From positions 1-32,022 of IMG/VR virus record IMGVR_UViG_3300017783_000113: a stretch of 32,022 nt of DNA; one strand, given 5' to 3'. The notes under the pieces are model-generated. The model had not been told where the DNA came from, did no database searches, and was given only the letters and a program-made list of their open reading frames with translations. Source of the stretch: a virus. Positions 7,005 to 14,933 of this stretch are shown piece after piece (position 1 is the stretch's first letter; each line of letters begins with the position of its first letter). The position numbers and the translations under genes were made by a program.

Positions 7005-7964
7005 ATGTCTTTTGCTGCACTTAAAAAAAATTCCAACTCTTCCTTTGAAAAACTTACTCGGGAACTAGAAAAAGTTGCTAACACTGAGAAAGGATCTAAT
7101 GATGATCGTTTCTGGAAACCCGAATTGGACAAATCTAGTAATGGTTATGCAGTGATTCGATTCCTCCCTGCACCTGATGGTGAGGATCTTCCTTGGGCAA
7201 AAGTTTTTAGTCACGCTTTCCAAGGACCCGGCGGATGGTATATTGAAAACTCTCTCACTACGATCAACAAGTCTGATCCGATTGGTGAACTAAATCGACA
7301 ACTCTGGAACAGTGGTGTTGATTCTGACAAAGAAATTGCACGTAAACAGAAACGCAAACTGTCTTACTACAGCAACATCTATGTCGTTCGTGATCCTCTG
7401 CACCCTGAAAATGAGGGTAAAGTATTCCTCTATAAGTATGGTAAGAAAATCCATGACAAGATTATCGGTGCAATGCAACCTGAGTTTGAAGACGAAACCC
7501 CGATCAATCCTTTTGATTTCTGGCAGGGTGCTGACTTCAAACTGAAGATCAAGAAGGTTGCAGGTTACTGGAACTATGATTCTTCTGAGTTTGCACCTGT
7601 ATCTACTCTTGGTAATTTTGAGGATAGTCAACTAGAAGAAATTTATTCTAAGACTAATTCTCTTGCTGCGTTTACTGATGTTTCAAACTTCAAAACTTAT
7701 GAAGATTTGGAAAAGCGTCTCAATGCAGTTCTAAATTCTAAACCTCAATCTCCTAGAGTTGATCCTGAAACTTACGAAGATGAAAGTGATGGACGTGGTA
7801 ATGCACCAGAATGGGCATCAAGTGGTGGTGATTTCAATTCTCCAGACATCACTCGTTCTGCAGTTAGAGAACCAGTTCGTGCAGAAGTCACACCTAGAGA
7901 ATCAGTTGGTGGTGATGAAGATGCTCTGAGTTTCTTTGCTAACCTTGCTGAGTTTGACGATTGA
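7005..7964 (+). CDS. 32: Single-stranded DNA-binding protein, gp32-like
   Basis: Coats single-stranded DNA in replication, repair and recombination. The N-terminal basic region (FAALKKNSNSSFEKL) corresponds to the cooperative self-binding part. The OB-fold core follows: GWYIENS, then KRKLSYYSNIYVVRDPLHPENEGKVF and KYGKKIHDKI, then WQGADFKLKIKKVAGYWNYD. The tail ends DEDALSFFANLAEFDD, the acidic tip that contacts partners such as gp59. The Cys residues that bind zinc in T4 gp32 are absent; SLTTINKSDPIGELN fills that place. GGAG lies ten bases before the ATG. It has its own sigma70 promoter and a strong terminator. Confidence 0.93.
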   Translation: MSFAALKKNSNSSFEKLTRELEKVANTEKGSNDDRFWKPELDKSSNGYAVIRFLPAPDGEDLPWAKVFSHAFQGPGGWYIENSLTTINKSDPIGELNRQLWNSGVDSDKEIARKQKRKLSYYSNIYVVRDPLHPENEGKVFLYKYGKKIHDKIIGAMQPEFEDETPINPFDFWQGADFKLKIKKVAGYWNYDSSEFAPVSTLGNFEDSQLEEIYSKTNSLAAFTDVSNFKTYEDLEKRLNAVLNSKPQSPRVDPETYEDESDGRGNAPEWASSGGDFNSPDITRSAVREPVRAEVTPRESVGGDEDALSFFANLAEFDD

Positions 7965-7972
7965 TTATTTAG

Positions 7973-7998
7973 AGGAGAGTCCTAGGACTCTCCTTTTT
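7973..7998 (+). terminator. Strong Rho-independent terminator after gene 32
   Basis: A perfect 22-base palindrome at 7973-7994 (AGGAGAGTCC on the left arm) is followed by a T run to 7998. The gp53 stop on the minus strand overlaps the T run. On the minus strand no T run follows the hairpin, so it favours plus-strand termination. Confidence 0.9.
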
Positions 7999-8743
7999 AA
8001 ATGCTTTCAGATATTCTCTCTCCAGATTTAGTAACCTTATAATTTGTTTCATATTTCAAGAGTTGTGTTAACTCTTCCTGTAAAGTATTTAAGACCGTAA
8101 CCCTGGGTAAATATATTTCTCTTTTTAATTCATTAATTTGATATTCAAATTCTCTATTAGTTATCTTACTAAGATTTTGTGCGGCTGTAACTGTTTTATA
8201 TTGTGGTACGTTACCTAGAAAACTATCAATGTATGTAAATGTCCAAGGTACTTTATCAAATTCTTTAACTGCACCAGGATCAATACCAAACTTAGACACA
8301 TATACTTGAGGAACATAATTAGTTTGATTCTGTTCAGGAGTGTTATTATAATACTCTACAATATTCCCTGATGGTAATACAACTTCTCCGGCATCATTTT
8401 TTATTTCATTTGTTTCCCAATACTTAACACTATCTACAAATGAACCATACTTTTTATCTACGAGTTTGTCCAACTCATCGCTATCAAGAGGCCAATGATA
8501 ATGAATGTTAGTAATATTATTTAAAATTAAAATAGTCCAATACCATTCACCAGAACCAAGTTTTGTTTCTGCAATAGAGTCAGCAGTTTCTCCATTTTGT
8601 ATTGTGTATGGTGTAGACGATGCATAGATTGCATTAAAACTATCTCTCGCTCTAATTTTTCTGAATAAATTTTTTGATAATTTAAATTTACCAGCGGTCT
8701 GAAAATCTGGGTATAAAAAATTTGGTGTTGCGTCGAAAAACAT
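7997..8743 (-). CDS. 53: Baseplate wedge subunit, gp53-like
   Basis: A 248-aa protein on the minus strand. The start MFFDATPNFLYPDF, the core RDSFNAIYASSTPYTIQNGETADSIAETKLGSGEWYWTILILNN and NIHYHWPLDSDEL match the gp53 family of T4-like phages; the YTIQNGET...GSGEWYW part is its LysM-like domain. Gp53 joins baseplate wedges into a ring. It is coupled to gene 48 (one-base gap) and faces gene 32 convergently, with the terminator between them. Confidence 0.88.
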   Translation of the reverse strand: MFFDATPNFLYPDFQTAGKFKLSKNLFRKIRARDSFNAIYASSTPYTIQNGETADSIAETKLGSGEWYWTILILNNITNIHYHWPLDSDELDKLVDKKYGSFVDSVKYWETNEIKNDAGEVVLPSGNIVEYYNNTPEQNQTNYVPQVYVSKFGIDPGAVKEFDKVPWTFTYIDSFLGNVPQYKTVTAAQNLSKITNREFEYQINELKREIYLPRVTVLNTLQEELTQLLKYETNYKVTKSGERISESI

Positions 8744-8744
8744 T

Positions 8745-9719
8745 TTAGTAACCTGCCTTTACTAGATCTGAAGTTATAATTTCTGTTTCACCGAAAGATA
8801 ATGTTAGATTGTATGCAACTGGGTGTGGATTATCTTCACTCATTAAGTGAGTTGCCCAAACATTATCAGGTGTGTATTGAACATTAATGTCTTTACATAC
8901 ACAAGTTTTAATTTTTGGTAGTGATTTAATTGTAGTACCATTAGACTTCCACGAAAGATCAAATACTTTAGGAACTTCCAACCATCTTTCTGTACTAAAA
9001 TCATCCATAGTTCCTTCTTCTGTACCACCAAGACCAAACGTATCACTTTTATTTGGAAGGATTGCCATTCTAAGAGTTTTTATAATTTTGTTAATTGAAT
9101 TCTGTTCTTTTTCATTTCTGGGAACTAGTTTCCAACTAAAATCAAATTGTCTTAATCCTATTCCACCAAAAACTTGTTCGACATATGGATTAGCAATCTT
9201 CCCGTTTATGTTTTGAGTAATTGCATTTGGATCAGCACCTGTATTTTTTTTAACTATCTCTAATAATTTTCCAATTGATCCTGCTTTTGCAAACCTTTGA
9301 ATACTTTCTGTTAACGCTTCCGTACCTCCTTCCCCTATAACCCCCTTCACGATATCTGGTCCAAACCTACCGATAGCTCCTACTGGTTGGTCTGACCATT
9401 GTGGGTTATCTTTATATGAAACTTCTTCCGGTATTGGTAACAAGATAGTATCAGACCCTACTAATCTAGTAGATGCAGCATTAAAACCACCGTTAGTCAA
9501 TGTAGGAACAAATAGATTAAGTAGATCTATACCTGTACCTGTACTTGTAGTTGGTGTACTTGATGTTGAAGATTCTGACCCCTCATTAAATCGCCCAAAG
9601 AAAGGTTTAAATTCTTTTATATTAAGTTCCAAATAATCAAATGAATTTATTAAATTTTCAGGCCAATACAAGCTACCTTGCGATGAAAAAATATTATTAT
9701 AATTTCTACTTACCGACAT
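8745..9719 (-). CDS. 48: Baseplate tail tube cap, gp48-like
   Basis: A 324-aa protein on the minus strand, upstream of gene 53. Its middle (ANPYVEQVFGGIGLRQFDFSWKLVPRNEKE, then INKIIKTLRMAILPN) and end (NPHPVAYNLTLSFGETEII) follow the tail-tube-like fold of gp48, on which the tail tube is built with gp54. A Ser/Thr/Gly linker (about residues 48-62) follows the N-terminal segment. The start codon at 9717-9719 overlaps an ATAAATA element that reads on the other strand toward gene 4. I see no clear late promoter on the minus strand. Confidence 0.85.
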   Translation of the reverse strand: MSVSRNYNNIFSSQGSLYWPENLINSFDYLELNIKEFKPFFGRFNEGSESSTSSTPTTSTGTGIDLLNLFVPTLTNGGFNAASTRLVGSDTILLPIPEEVSYKDNPQWSDQPVGAIGRFGPDIVKGVIGEGGTEALTESIQRFAKAGSIGKLLEIVKKNTGADPNAITQNINGKIANPYVEQVFGGIGLRQFDFSWKLVPRNEKEQNSINKIIKTLRMAILPNKSDTFGLGGTEEGTMDDFSTERWLEVPKVFDLSWKSNGTTIKSLPKIKTCVCKDINVQYTPDNVWATHLMSEDNPHPVAYNLTLSFGETEIITSDLVKAGY

Positions 9720-9724
9720 AAATA
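9718..9724 (+). promoter_or_regulatory. Possible late promoter for gene 4 (ATAAATA)
   Basis: CATAAATA matches TATAAATA at seven of eight positions and lies 29 bases before the gene 4 start. It overlaps the gene 48 start codon on the other strand. It is the only promoter-like element between the divergent genes. Confidence 0.45.
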
Positions 9725-9752
9725 CTTTTACGCAATAATCCTATAGCTATAT

Positions 9753-10190
9753 ATGAATACTTTGAAGGGAAAATACATCCCTAAAAATTATGTTAAGTAT
9801 AGGGGTGACTATAGAAATATTATTTATAGATCTTCATGGGAATTAAAATTCATGAAGTACTGTGATATCAATAAAAATATTTTGGAGTGGGGTAGTGAAG
9901 AAATTATAATACCATATCGATCTCCATTGGACAATAAAGTTCATAGATATTTTGTTGATTTTTATATCAAAGTTAAAGATATAAATGGAAAGGTTCAAAA
10001 ATATTTGGTAGAAGTAAAACCAAAAAAACAAACTAGAGAACCTAAAGTTCAACAGAGAATGACTAAAAAATATTTACGTGAAGTGACCGAGTATGCAAAA
10101 AACAAAGCGAAGTGGAAAGCTGCTCAGGAATTTTGTGATGATAGAAATTATAAATTTATACTAATAACTGAAGACGAACTCAAAGTATGA
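9753..10190 (+). CDS. 4: Head completion protein, gp4-like nuclease
   Basis: A 145-aa protein close in length to T4 gp4 (150 aa). It has a TnsA-like PD-(D/E)XK layout: YRSSWELKFMKY with Glu30, HRYFVDFYIKV with Asp69, and YLVEVKPKKQT with Glu87-x-Lys89. A basic helical tail (KKYLREVTEYAKNKAKWKAAQEF) follows. Gp4 trims or prepares DNA ends so that filled heads can join tails. The next gene begins in an ATGA overlap. Confidence 0.87.
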   Translation: MNTLKGKYIPKNYVKYRGDYRNIIYRSSWELKFMKYCDINKNILEWGSEEIIIPYRSPLDNKVHRYFVDFYIKVKDINGKVQKYLVEVKPKKQTREPKVQQRMTKKYLREVTEYAKNKAKWKAAQEFCDDRNYKFILITEDELKV

Positions 10191-10693
10191 GTATCTTCCA
10201 AGAGATAAAAGAACTAGCAGGAAGTGAACCAAGATCTTACTCTTGGTATAGAGATGCTGTGAGGATGTCCTTTCAGAGGTCTGATCTTTATAGTGACATG
10301 ACATCATTGGAAGAATCTATAATTCCTTCTGGTGGTGAGTTATATATGTTTGAATATAAAGCAGTCTATGCTAGAAAATTAAAATATTATGATGAGTTTC
10401 CTTTAGTATATGTTTTAAGCGGTGGATCAAAATTTTACGGGGCAAATTTACACTACCTACGTTATAGATCTAGAATGAATGTTATCCTTGGATTAGAAAA
10501 AGGTTCAGCAAGATTTCCAAAACAATGTTTCCACAATTATCTTGTCGAAGGATTAGAGACACCACTCTATAAAATAAATAGAGAAGATTATAAAACAGCT
10601 ATATTTCTTCCTATAGAAAATTTCGTATCTAGGAGGAAAGGTATGTATCAACAGTATAGTAAATCTGCCGTCTGGGGGGAAGTCTCACAATGA
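10187..10693 (+). CDS. Conserved structural-operon protein, 168 aa, function unknown
   Basis: Coupled by ATGA overlaps to gene 4 on one side and the gp54-like gene on the other. The core LYMFEYKAVYARKLKYYDEFPLVYVL and GANLHYLRYRSRM looks like a compact beta-rich domain that I have seen in many T4-like marine phages without a firm name. Since T4 places gene 2 (DNA end protector) next to gene 4, a gp2-like role is possible, but this is weak inference from order only. Confidence 0.65.
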   Translation: MSIFQEIKELAGSEPRSYSWYRDAVRMSFQRSDLYSDMTSLEESIIPSGGELYMFEYKAVYARKLKYYDEFPLVYVLSGGSKFYGANLHYLRYRSRMNVILGLEKGSARFPKQCFHNYLVEGLETPLYKINREDYKTAIFLPIENFVSRRKGMYQQYSKSAVWGEVSQ

Positions 10694-11505
10694 GTATAAA
10701 TTTTGAAGGAGAAATGTCTAATTACAGTGACTTTCGTAGTCAATTAAAGAAGACTGGATTTAGTATAAACAATTTTTATGATGTACATTTCAATTTAAAT
10801 ACCACAACTAAATTAAGAAATCAACTCTCAAAATATCGAGGAGTTAATTTCAGTGAGTCTGACAGATTGATGAGATTGTATACGGATGAAGCATCTCTTC
10901 CAGGAATTCAGATGTCAACAGGAGAATATCGTCTTACTAATACTCCAACATTAAAGTATGCTTATGGAGCTGTTTTTAGTGAGGCGCAGTTTTCATTTAT
11001 CATGGATGCAGATGCTCAAATTAAATCTATATTTGATTTGTGGTCAAACTGGATGTATAGTTATACAGTAGAAAGAGAATCTATTGCTGATACTCCGTTT
11101 ATTACAACCAGACAAGATAAATTTAGATCGGCATATAGAGATGATTATACAGTAGACATTCTTATTGTAAAGTATGAAAGATCTGAAAGTAGTGATAAAA
11201 ATAAAGGCAAGGAATCATTTCCATTAGCAAGAATAATTCCAGATTCACCATCTCCAGGAGAACCGAGTGGATTCTTTAAAGCAATTCCTACTTATGCAGT
11301 TAAATTATTTAAAGCGTTTCCATCAAACATTGCTTCTATTCCAATGAACTCTGGTACGTCAGAGTTAAGTAAAATGTCAGTTGGTTTTGAGTATGAAACT
11401 TTTTCCACAACGGCAATAGTCGATGGTAAAGTTAGTTCTATGTTTGATTCTGTCAACGGTGGGTCTGGTGAAGGAATACTAGAATTACTTTCATCGTTCA
11501 TCTAA
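10690..11505 (+). CDS. 54: Tail-tube-fold baseplate protein, gp54-like
   Basis: A 271-aa protein that would start the tail tube on the baseplate. The segment RLYTDEASLPGIQMSTGEYRL then YGAVFSEAQFSFIMDADAQIKSIFDLWSNWMYS follows the gp54/gp19 tube-fold pattern: a strand that presents the protein to the ring, then a helix with conserved Trp. The C-terminus has SGTSELSKMSVGFEYETF, the last tube strands. A tail tube protein (gp19) is the alternative, but length and the neighbours 4, 48 and 26 favour gp54. A late promoter follows directly. Confidence 0.68.
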   Translation: MSINFEGEMSNYSDFRSQLKKTGFSINNFYDVHFNLNTTTKLRNQLSKYRGVNFSESDRLMRLYTDEASLPGIQMSTGEYRLTNTPTLKYAYGAVFSEAQFSFIMDADAQIKSIFDLWSNWMYSYTVERESIADTPFITTRQDKFRSAYRDDYTVDILIVKYERSESSDKNKGKESFPLARIIPDSPSPGEPSGFFKAIPTYAVKLFKAFPSNIASIPMNSGTSELSKMSVGFEYETFSTTAIVDGKVSSMFDSVNGGSGEGILELLSSFI

Positions 11506-11508
11506 CTC

Positions 11509-11516
11509 TATAAATA
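11509..11516 (+). promoter_or_regulatory. T4-type late promoter of gene 26
   Basis: TATAAATA, a perfect T4 late consensus, 35 bases before the gene 26 start. The 13-base core ACTCTATAAATAA is shared exactly with the promoter of the giant gene at 22039-22051. Confidence 0.8.
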
Positions 11517-11551
11517 ATTTCAGTTAGTATTCCTACATTATAGAAATTGTT

Positions 11552-12268
11552 ATGCCTTTACCAAAATTAAGTACGCCAACATATGAGTTGGAAGTTCCAT
11601 CCACCGGAAAGAAAATTAAATATAGACCTTTCCTAGTTAAGGAAGAAAAAATTCTTCTTCTTGCTATGGAAACTGAAGATGAAAAACAGATGGCATCAGC
11701 TGTAAAAACTATCTTATCTAATTGTATTCAAACATCTAGGTTTAAAGTTGATAGTTTATCACTGTTTGATATTGAATATATCTTTCTAAATATTAGAGGT
11801 AAGTCTGTTGGAGAAACAGTTGATTTAAATATCACATGTCCTGATGATAATGAGACTGTAGTTGGTGTTGAGATTGATTTGGATGATATCAAAGTTCAAA
11901 AATCTGATGACCATAGTAATATTATTAAATTAAATGATGACGTTTCTATTGTAATGAAGTATCCAAGTATGGATCTTTTCATTAAAAACAATATGAAAGA
12001 AACAACATCTGAAGTAGATGATGTATTTGAGATTGCTTCTATGTGCATTGATCAAGTTGTAGAAGGTGAAGAAGTTTATGAGTCTGCTAATTTTACTAAG
12101 AAAGAAGTTTTAGAATTTTTAGATAGTCTAGACACAAAACAATTCATGGATTTGCAGAAATTTTTTGAAACCATGCCAAAACTTTCTCATACAGTGAGTA
12201 TTAAAAATCCAAATACTGGTGTGAAGAGTGACGTTGTAATTGAGGGACTAGCAAGTTTTTTCGGATAG
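11552..12268 (+). CDS. 26: Baseplate hub assembly protein, gp26-like (unshifted product)
   Basis: A 238-aa protein of the T4 gp26 family. The start (LPKLSTPTYELEVPSTGKKI, YRPFLVKEEKILLLAMETED) is the signature of this family, and FDIEYIFLNIRGKSVGE and ITCPDDNE follow. The helical C-terminal part (FTKKEVLEFLDSL) ends ASFFG. The last codons contain T-TTT-TTC, a canonical -1 slippery heptamer, just two codons before the stop. Gene order (tube-like protein, this gene, tape-measure-like genes) equals that of tail assembly chaperones, so a chaperone role for the tape measure is the likely reading. Confidence 0.87.
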   Translation: MPLPKLSTPTYELEVPSTGKKIKYRPFLVKEEKILLLAMETEDEKQMASAVKTILSNCIQTSRFKVDSLSLFDIEYIFLNIRGKSVGETVDLNITCPDDNETVVGVEIDLDDIKVQKSDDHSNIIKLNDDVSIVMKYPSMDLFIKNNMKETTSEVDDVFEIASMCIDQVVEGEEVYESANFTKKEVLEFLDSLDTKQFMDLQKFFETMPKLSHTVSIKNPNTGVKSDVVIEGLASFFG

Positions 12269-12447
12269 CCCTATCCCATGAATCACTTGAAAATTTTTAT
12301 AGAGTTAACTTCAGTTTGATGCAACATCATAAGTATAGTTTGACTGAACTTGAACATATGATACCTTGGGAACGTGAAATATATATTACATTACTAATTG
12401 AATATATCAAAGAAGAAAACGATAGACAAAAACAACAAAATCAATAG
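11552..12447 (+). CDS. gp26 frameshift extension product (gpGT-like), 298 aa
   Basis: If ribosomes slip back one base at 12256-12262, translation leaves the gp26 frame after Phe237 and goes on for 61 codons to TAG 12445-12447. The added part reads RIALSHESLENFYRVNF, then HHKYSLTELEHMIPWEREIY and LLIEYIKEENDRQ. It is a helical domain with a Trp-Glu core, as in the T part of tail assembly chaperones. The frame has no natural start with a ribosome-binding site: its first ATG (12319) lies deep inside and no Shine-Dalgarno precedes it. The next gene starts five bases after the stop. Confidence 0.72.
12256..12262 (+). promoter_or_regulatory. Programmed -1 ribosomal frameshift site
   Basis: The heptamer T TTT TTC in the gp26 frame is a canonical X-XXY-YYZ site. 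A Shine-Dalgarno-like GAGGGA lies at 12242-12247, about ten bases upstream, where bacterial -1 sites often have a stimulator. GGATA (12263-12267) can pair with TATCC (12272-12276) right after the site, although this is closer than most stimulatory hairpins. Confidence 0.75.
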
Positions 12448-12451
12448 TAAT

Positions 12452-14929
12452 ATGGCGATACCGGCAGTACTAGGAGGATTATTAAAAGCAGGTGCTGGAG
12501 CAGCACGTGTTGGTGCTAAAGGAATGATCACTAGTGCTGTTTCTAACGTTGGGAAAAAGGGCGCTAAAAATAAAATCAAAGCTGGATCTGCATTAGTAAG
12601 GAGAGATGGTGGTGGTAGTGGCAAAGGTGGTGCCATTGTACCTATTGGTAGAAAAATTCCTACTATGTCATCCTCCATAGTATCAGCACCTAAAAGTGAA
12701 AAATCCATAACAGTTTCAAAAAGTAAATCTATATTAGATGTATTAAATCAAATAAAGTCTACGTTAGATCAAATTTTAGAAGTAGAAAAGCAAGAGAAGT
12801 CAAAATTAGAAGATACTATTCTAGATTTTGTTCGTAATGATGAACGAGAAAGAAGAGATGCTGAACAAGCTAAACAAGAAAAATCAAAAAAGAAACCTAA
12901 GAAAACTAAAGAGAGTCCAGTAGTTAAAAAGGCTAAGAAAGCTGTACAGGGTATCTGGGGATTTATTAGTGATATAGTAAAAGATTTTTTAATGTTTAAA
13001 ATATTAGAATGGTTTGGTGATCCAAAAAATAAAGAGAAGATAGGAAGAATTGTAGATTTCTTCAAGTGGATGGGAGGTATACTACAAAAGTTATATAAAT
13101 TTGTAATTAAACCTTTAGGGTCTTTACTTCTTGGTGGGTTAATAAAGACAATAGAAATTGCTGGTAAAGTATTTACTGGATTGATAGGGTTCTTTAGTTT
13201 TGATTGGTTACCTGATGCTCAAAAGTTTTTAACTGATTTAGCAAACTTACCTATGACTATATTGGGTATGATTCCTGATATGATAGGTAAGTTATTGAAC
13301 TTCTTAACCTTTGGTTTGTTTGATAACATGGGTAACTTTGTTAGTAACTTATTATCAAATCTAAATCCTTTTAATTTATTTGGTGGCAGCAAGGAAGAGG
13401 ATCAATCAGAAGAAGTAAAACCAGAACCAGAACCAAAAAAACCAGAACAATCTGGAAACATATTCACAAATATGTTTGATGGTTTATTTGGAAATAAATC
13501 TAAAGATAAAGAAGAAAATAATAAAGACGTACCCAAGCTTGAGAAGGGTGGTATTGTAGAGAAAGATACAACTAATTCCACTGTAAGTGTAGAACCTCTT
13601 CAGAATTTAATTAAAGCAACAAAGTTATCAGCTATCGTTGATGATGCTGTAAAACCTTTCTTAAAATTAATTCTTGCACCATTCAAAATTATTGGTACAG
13701 CTATAGTTGGATTGATATTAAGGACTGTAAGTAAAATTCCTTTCGTTGGAAATTTACTAGAACCAATTGTAAGAATGGCAGCAACAACATTTGGTGTTCC
13801 ACCTCAAGTTCTTGGTCAACTTAGTTCTGCAACTAAAGATGATTTAGTAAAACCAATAGACAAAGAAGATTTATTGAAAGATTTATTTAATGGTGTTAGA
13901 GATTTAAATACATCTATAAAAGATAGTATGAAGGATGGTGGTAATCCTTTCGCAGGATTCATGTCATCTATGGGAGGAGTTGCCAGTGCAGTGGGAGGAT
14001 TCTTAGGTAATATATTTACATCACCTGCTGCAGCTGCGACTACTCCTACACCTACTGTAGTACCACCTACACCACCAATGCAGTCCTTTGATTCTCACGC
14101 TGATGCAGGTGCTGCTGGAGTAACACAGTATAGTAATACTGAAACTGGAAAGTCTTATCAGAAAAATGAAGATGGGAGTGGTTGGTCTGAGATGACTGCT
14201 CCAACATCAGGAAATGGACTGTCAACATTCGGTGAGACAGATGGTGGATCTGGAAGATTAGTTAATGCTGCTGGATATGTTCATGGACACTTCCAAACCA
14301 ATACTGGAACTAGACAAGATGTTATTAACGATACATCACAGATGGTACGTGCTATGTTGAATACTGGTCTAACTGATATTTCCATAGCAGATGGAACTAC
14401 CTTTATGCCGAGTATGTCTGATAGTGAAATTAAGGGACTAGTAGAACGAGGATTAGGATTGCACGGACATAGTGGTGATGGAAGATCTGTTGATATTTTT
14501 GTTCCAAAAGGCACTCCTGTTCCGTTCCCATTAACTGATGTAAGAACTGCTGGTGGTGGTGAAGGTAGAAGTGGTGTTGTTCCTGGATCTGGACATACTT
14601 GGGTGGGACACTTAACCCCTGATTCTCAGTCGGGATCAAGAAGTAATGTATCTGCTAATATTACACAAGAACCAGATACATCTGGGGCAATTATGCTTGC
14701 CCCAGCAGAAATTTCTAAAACACCACCAACAAATAGTACTGGTAGTCAGATGCAATCAGTACAACAGGAAAGTTTTAATCTTCAATCATTATCCGAATCT
14801 ATAAATTCTAGTACAGCAGTTTTAAATAATTCAACTCAAAATGTTTCAGATTCATCTCCTGGTGGAGCATCTCTTGGAAATACTTTGCCAATAGATGGAT
14901 TATGGGCAACCTTCAAAACAAATCTATAA
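12452..14929 (+). CDS. Large tape-measure-like structural protein 1
   Basis: I start at ATG 12452 (MAIPAVLGGLLKAG), five bases after the frameshift stop; an in-frame TTG at 12398 is unlikely. The product has 825 aa. Order: Gly/Ala-rich N-terminus; coiled coil (about 93-160, KSTLDQILEVEKQEK); hydrophobic helices with ILEWFGDPKNKEKI (about 183); amphipathic segments to about 330; an acidic Pro/Glu linker; KGGIV and further hydrophobic helices (about 365-450); an Ala/Pro linker; then a domain at about 605-715 with HGHF, GLHGHSGDGRSVDIF, PKGTPV and GHTWVGHL, reminiscent of M23 peptidases but without the normal HxxxD pair. It shares several segments with the next gene. Confidence 0.75.
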   Translation: MAIPAVLGGLLKAGAGAARVGAKGMITSAVSNVGKKGAKNKIKAGSALVRRDGGGSGKGGAIVPIGRKIPTMSSSIVSAPKSEKSITVSKSKSILDVLNQIKSTLDQILEVEKQEKSKLEDTILDFVRNDERERRDAEQAKQEKSKKKPKKTKESPVVKKAKKAVQGIWGFISDIVKDFLMFKILEWFGDPKNKEKIGRIVDFFKWMGGILQKLYKFVIKPLGSLLLGGLIKTIEIAGKVFTGLIGFFSFDWLPDAQKFLTDLANLPMTILGMIPDMIGKLLNFLTFGLFDNMGNFVSNLLSNLNPFNLFGGSKEEDQSEEVKPEPEPKKPEQSGNIFTNMFDGLFGNKSKDKEENNKDVPKLEKGGIVEKDTTNSTVSVEPLQNLIKATKLSAIVDDAVKPFLKLILAPFKIIGTAIVGLILRTVSKIPFVGNLLEPIVRMAATTFGVPPQVLGQLSSATKDDLVKPIDKEDLLKDLFNGVRDLNTSIKDSMKDGGNPFAGFMSSMGGVASAVGGFLGNIFTSPAAAATTPTPTVVPPTPPMQSFDSHADAGAAGVTQYSNTETGKSYQKNEDGSGWSEMTAPTSGNGLSTFGETDGGSGRLVNAAGYVHGHFQTNTGTRQDVINDTSQMVRAMLNTGLTDISIADGTTFMPSMSDSEIKGLVERGLGLHGHSGDGRSVDIFVPKGTPVPFPLTDVRTAGGGEGRSGVVPGSGHTWVGHLTPDSQSGSRSNVSANITQEPDTSGAIMLAPAEISKTPPTNSTGSQMQSVQQESFNLQSLSESINSSTAVLNNSTQNVSDSSPGGASLGNTLPIDGLWATFKTNL

Positions 14930-14933
14930 TTAA

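Noticed and set aside
12398-12451. In-frame TTG start that would lengthen tape-measure-like protein 1 by 18 codons
   Set aside because: This stretch lies inside the -1 frame extension of gene 26, encodes only a Lys/Asn-rich run, and ATG 12452 follows the extension stop neatly.
12394-12708. Minus-strand frame opposite the start of tape-measure-like protein 1
   Set aside because: Its Pro/Leu runs are the reverse reading of Gly/Lys-rich codons; there is no promoter or family likeness.
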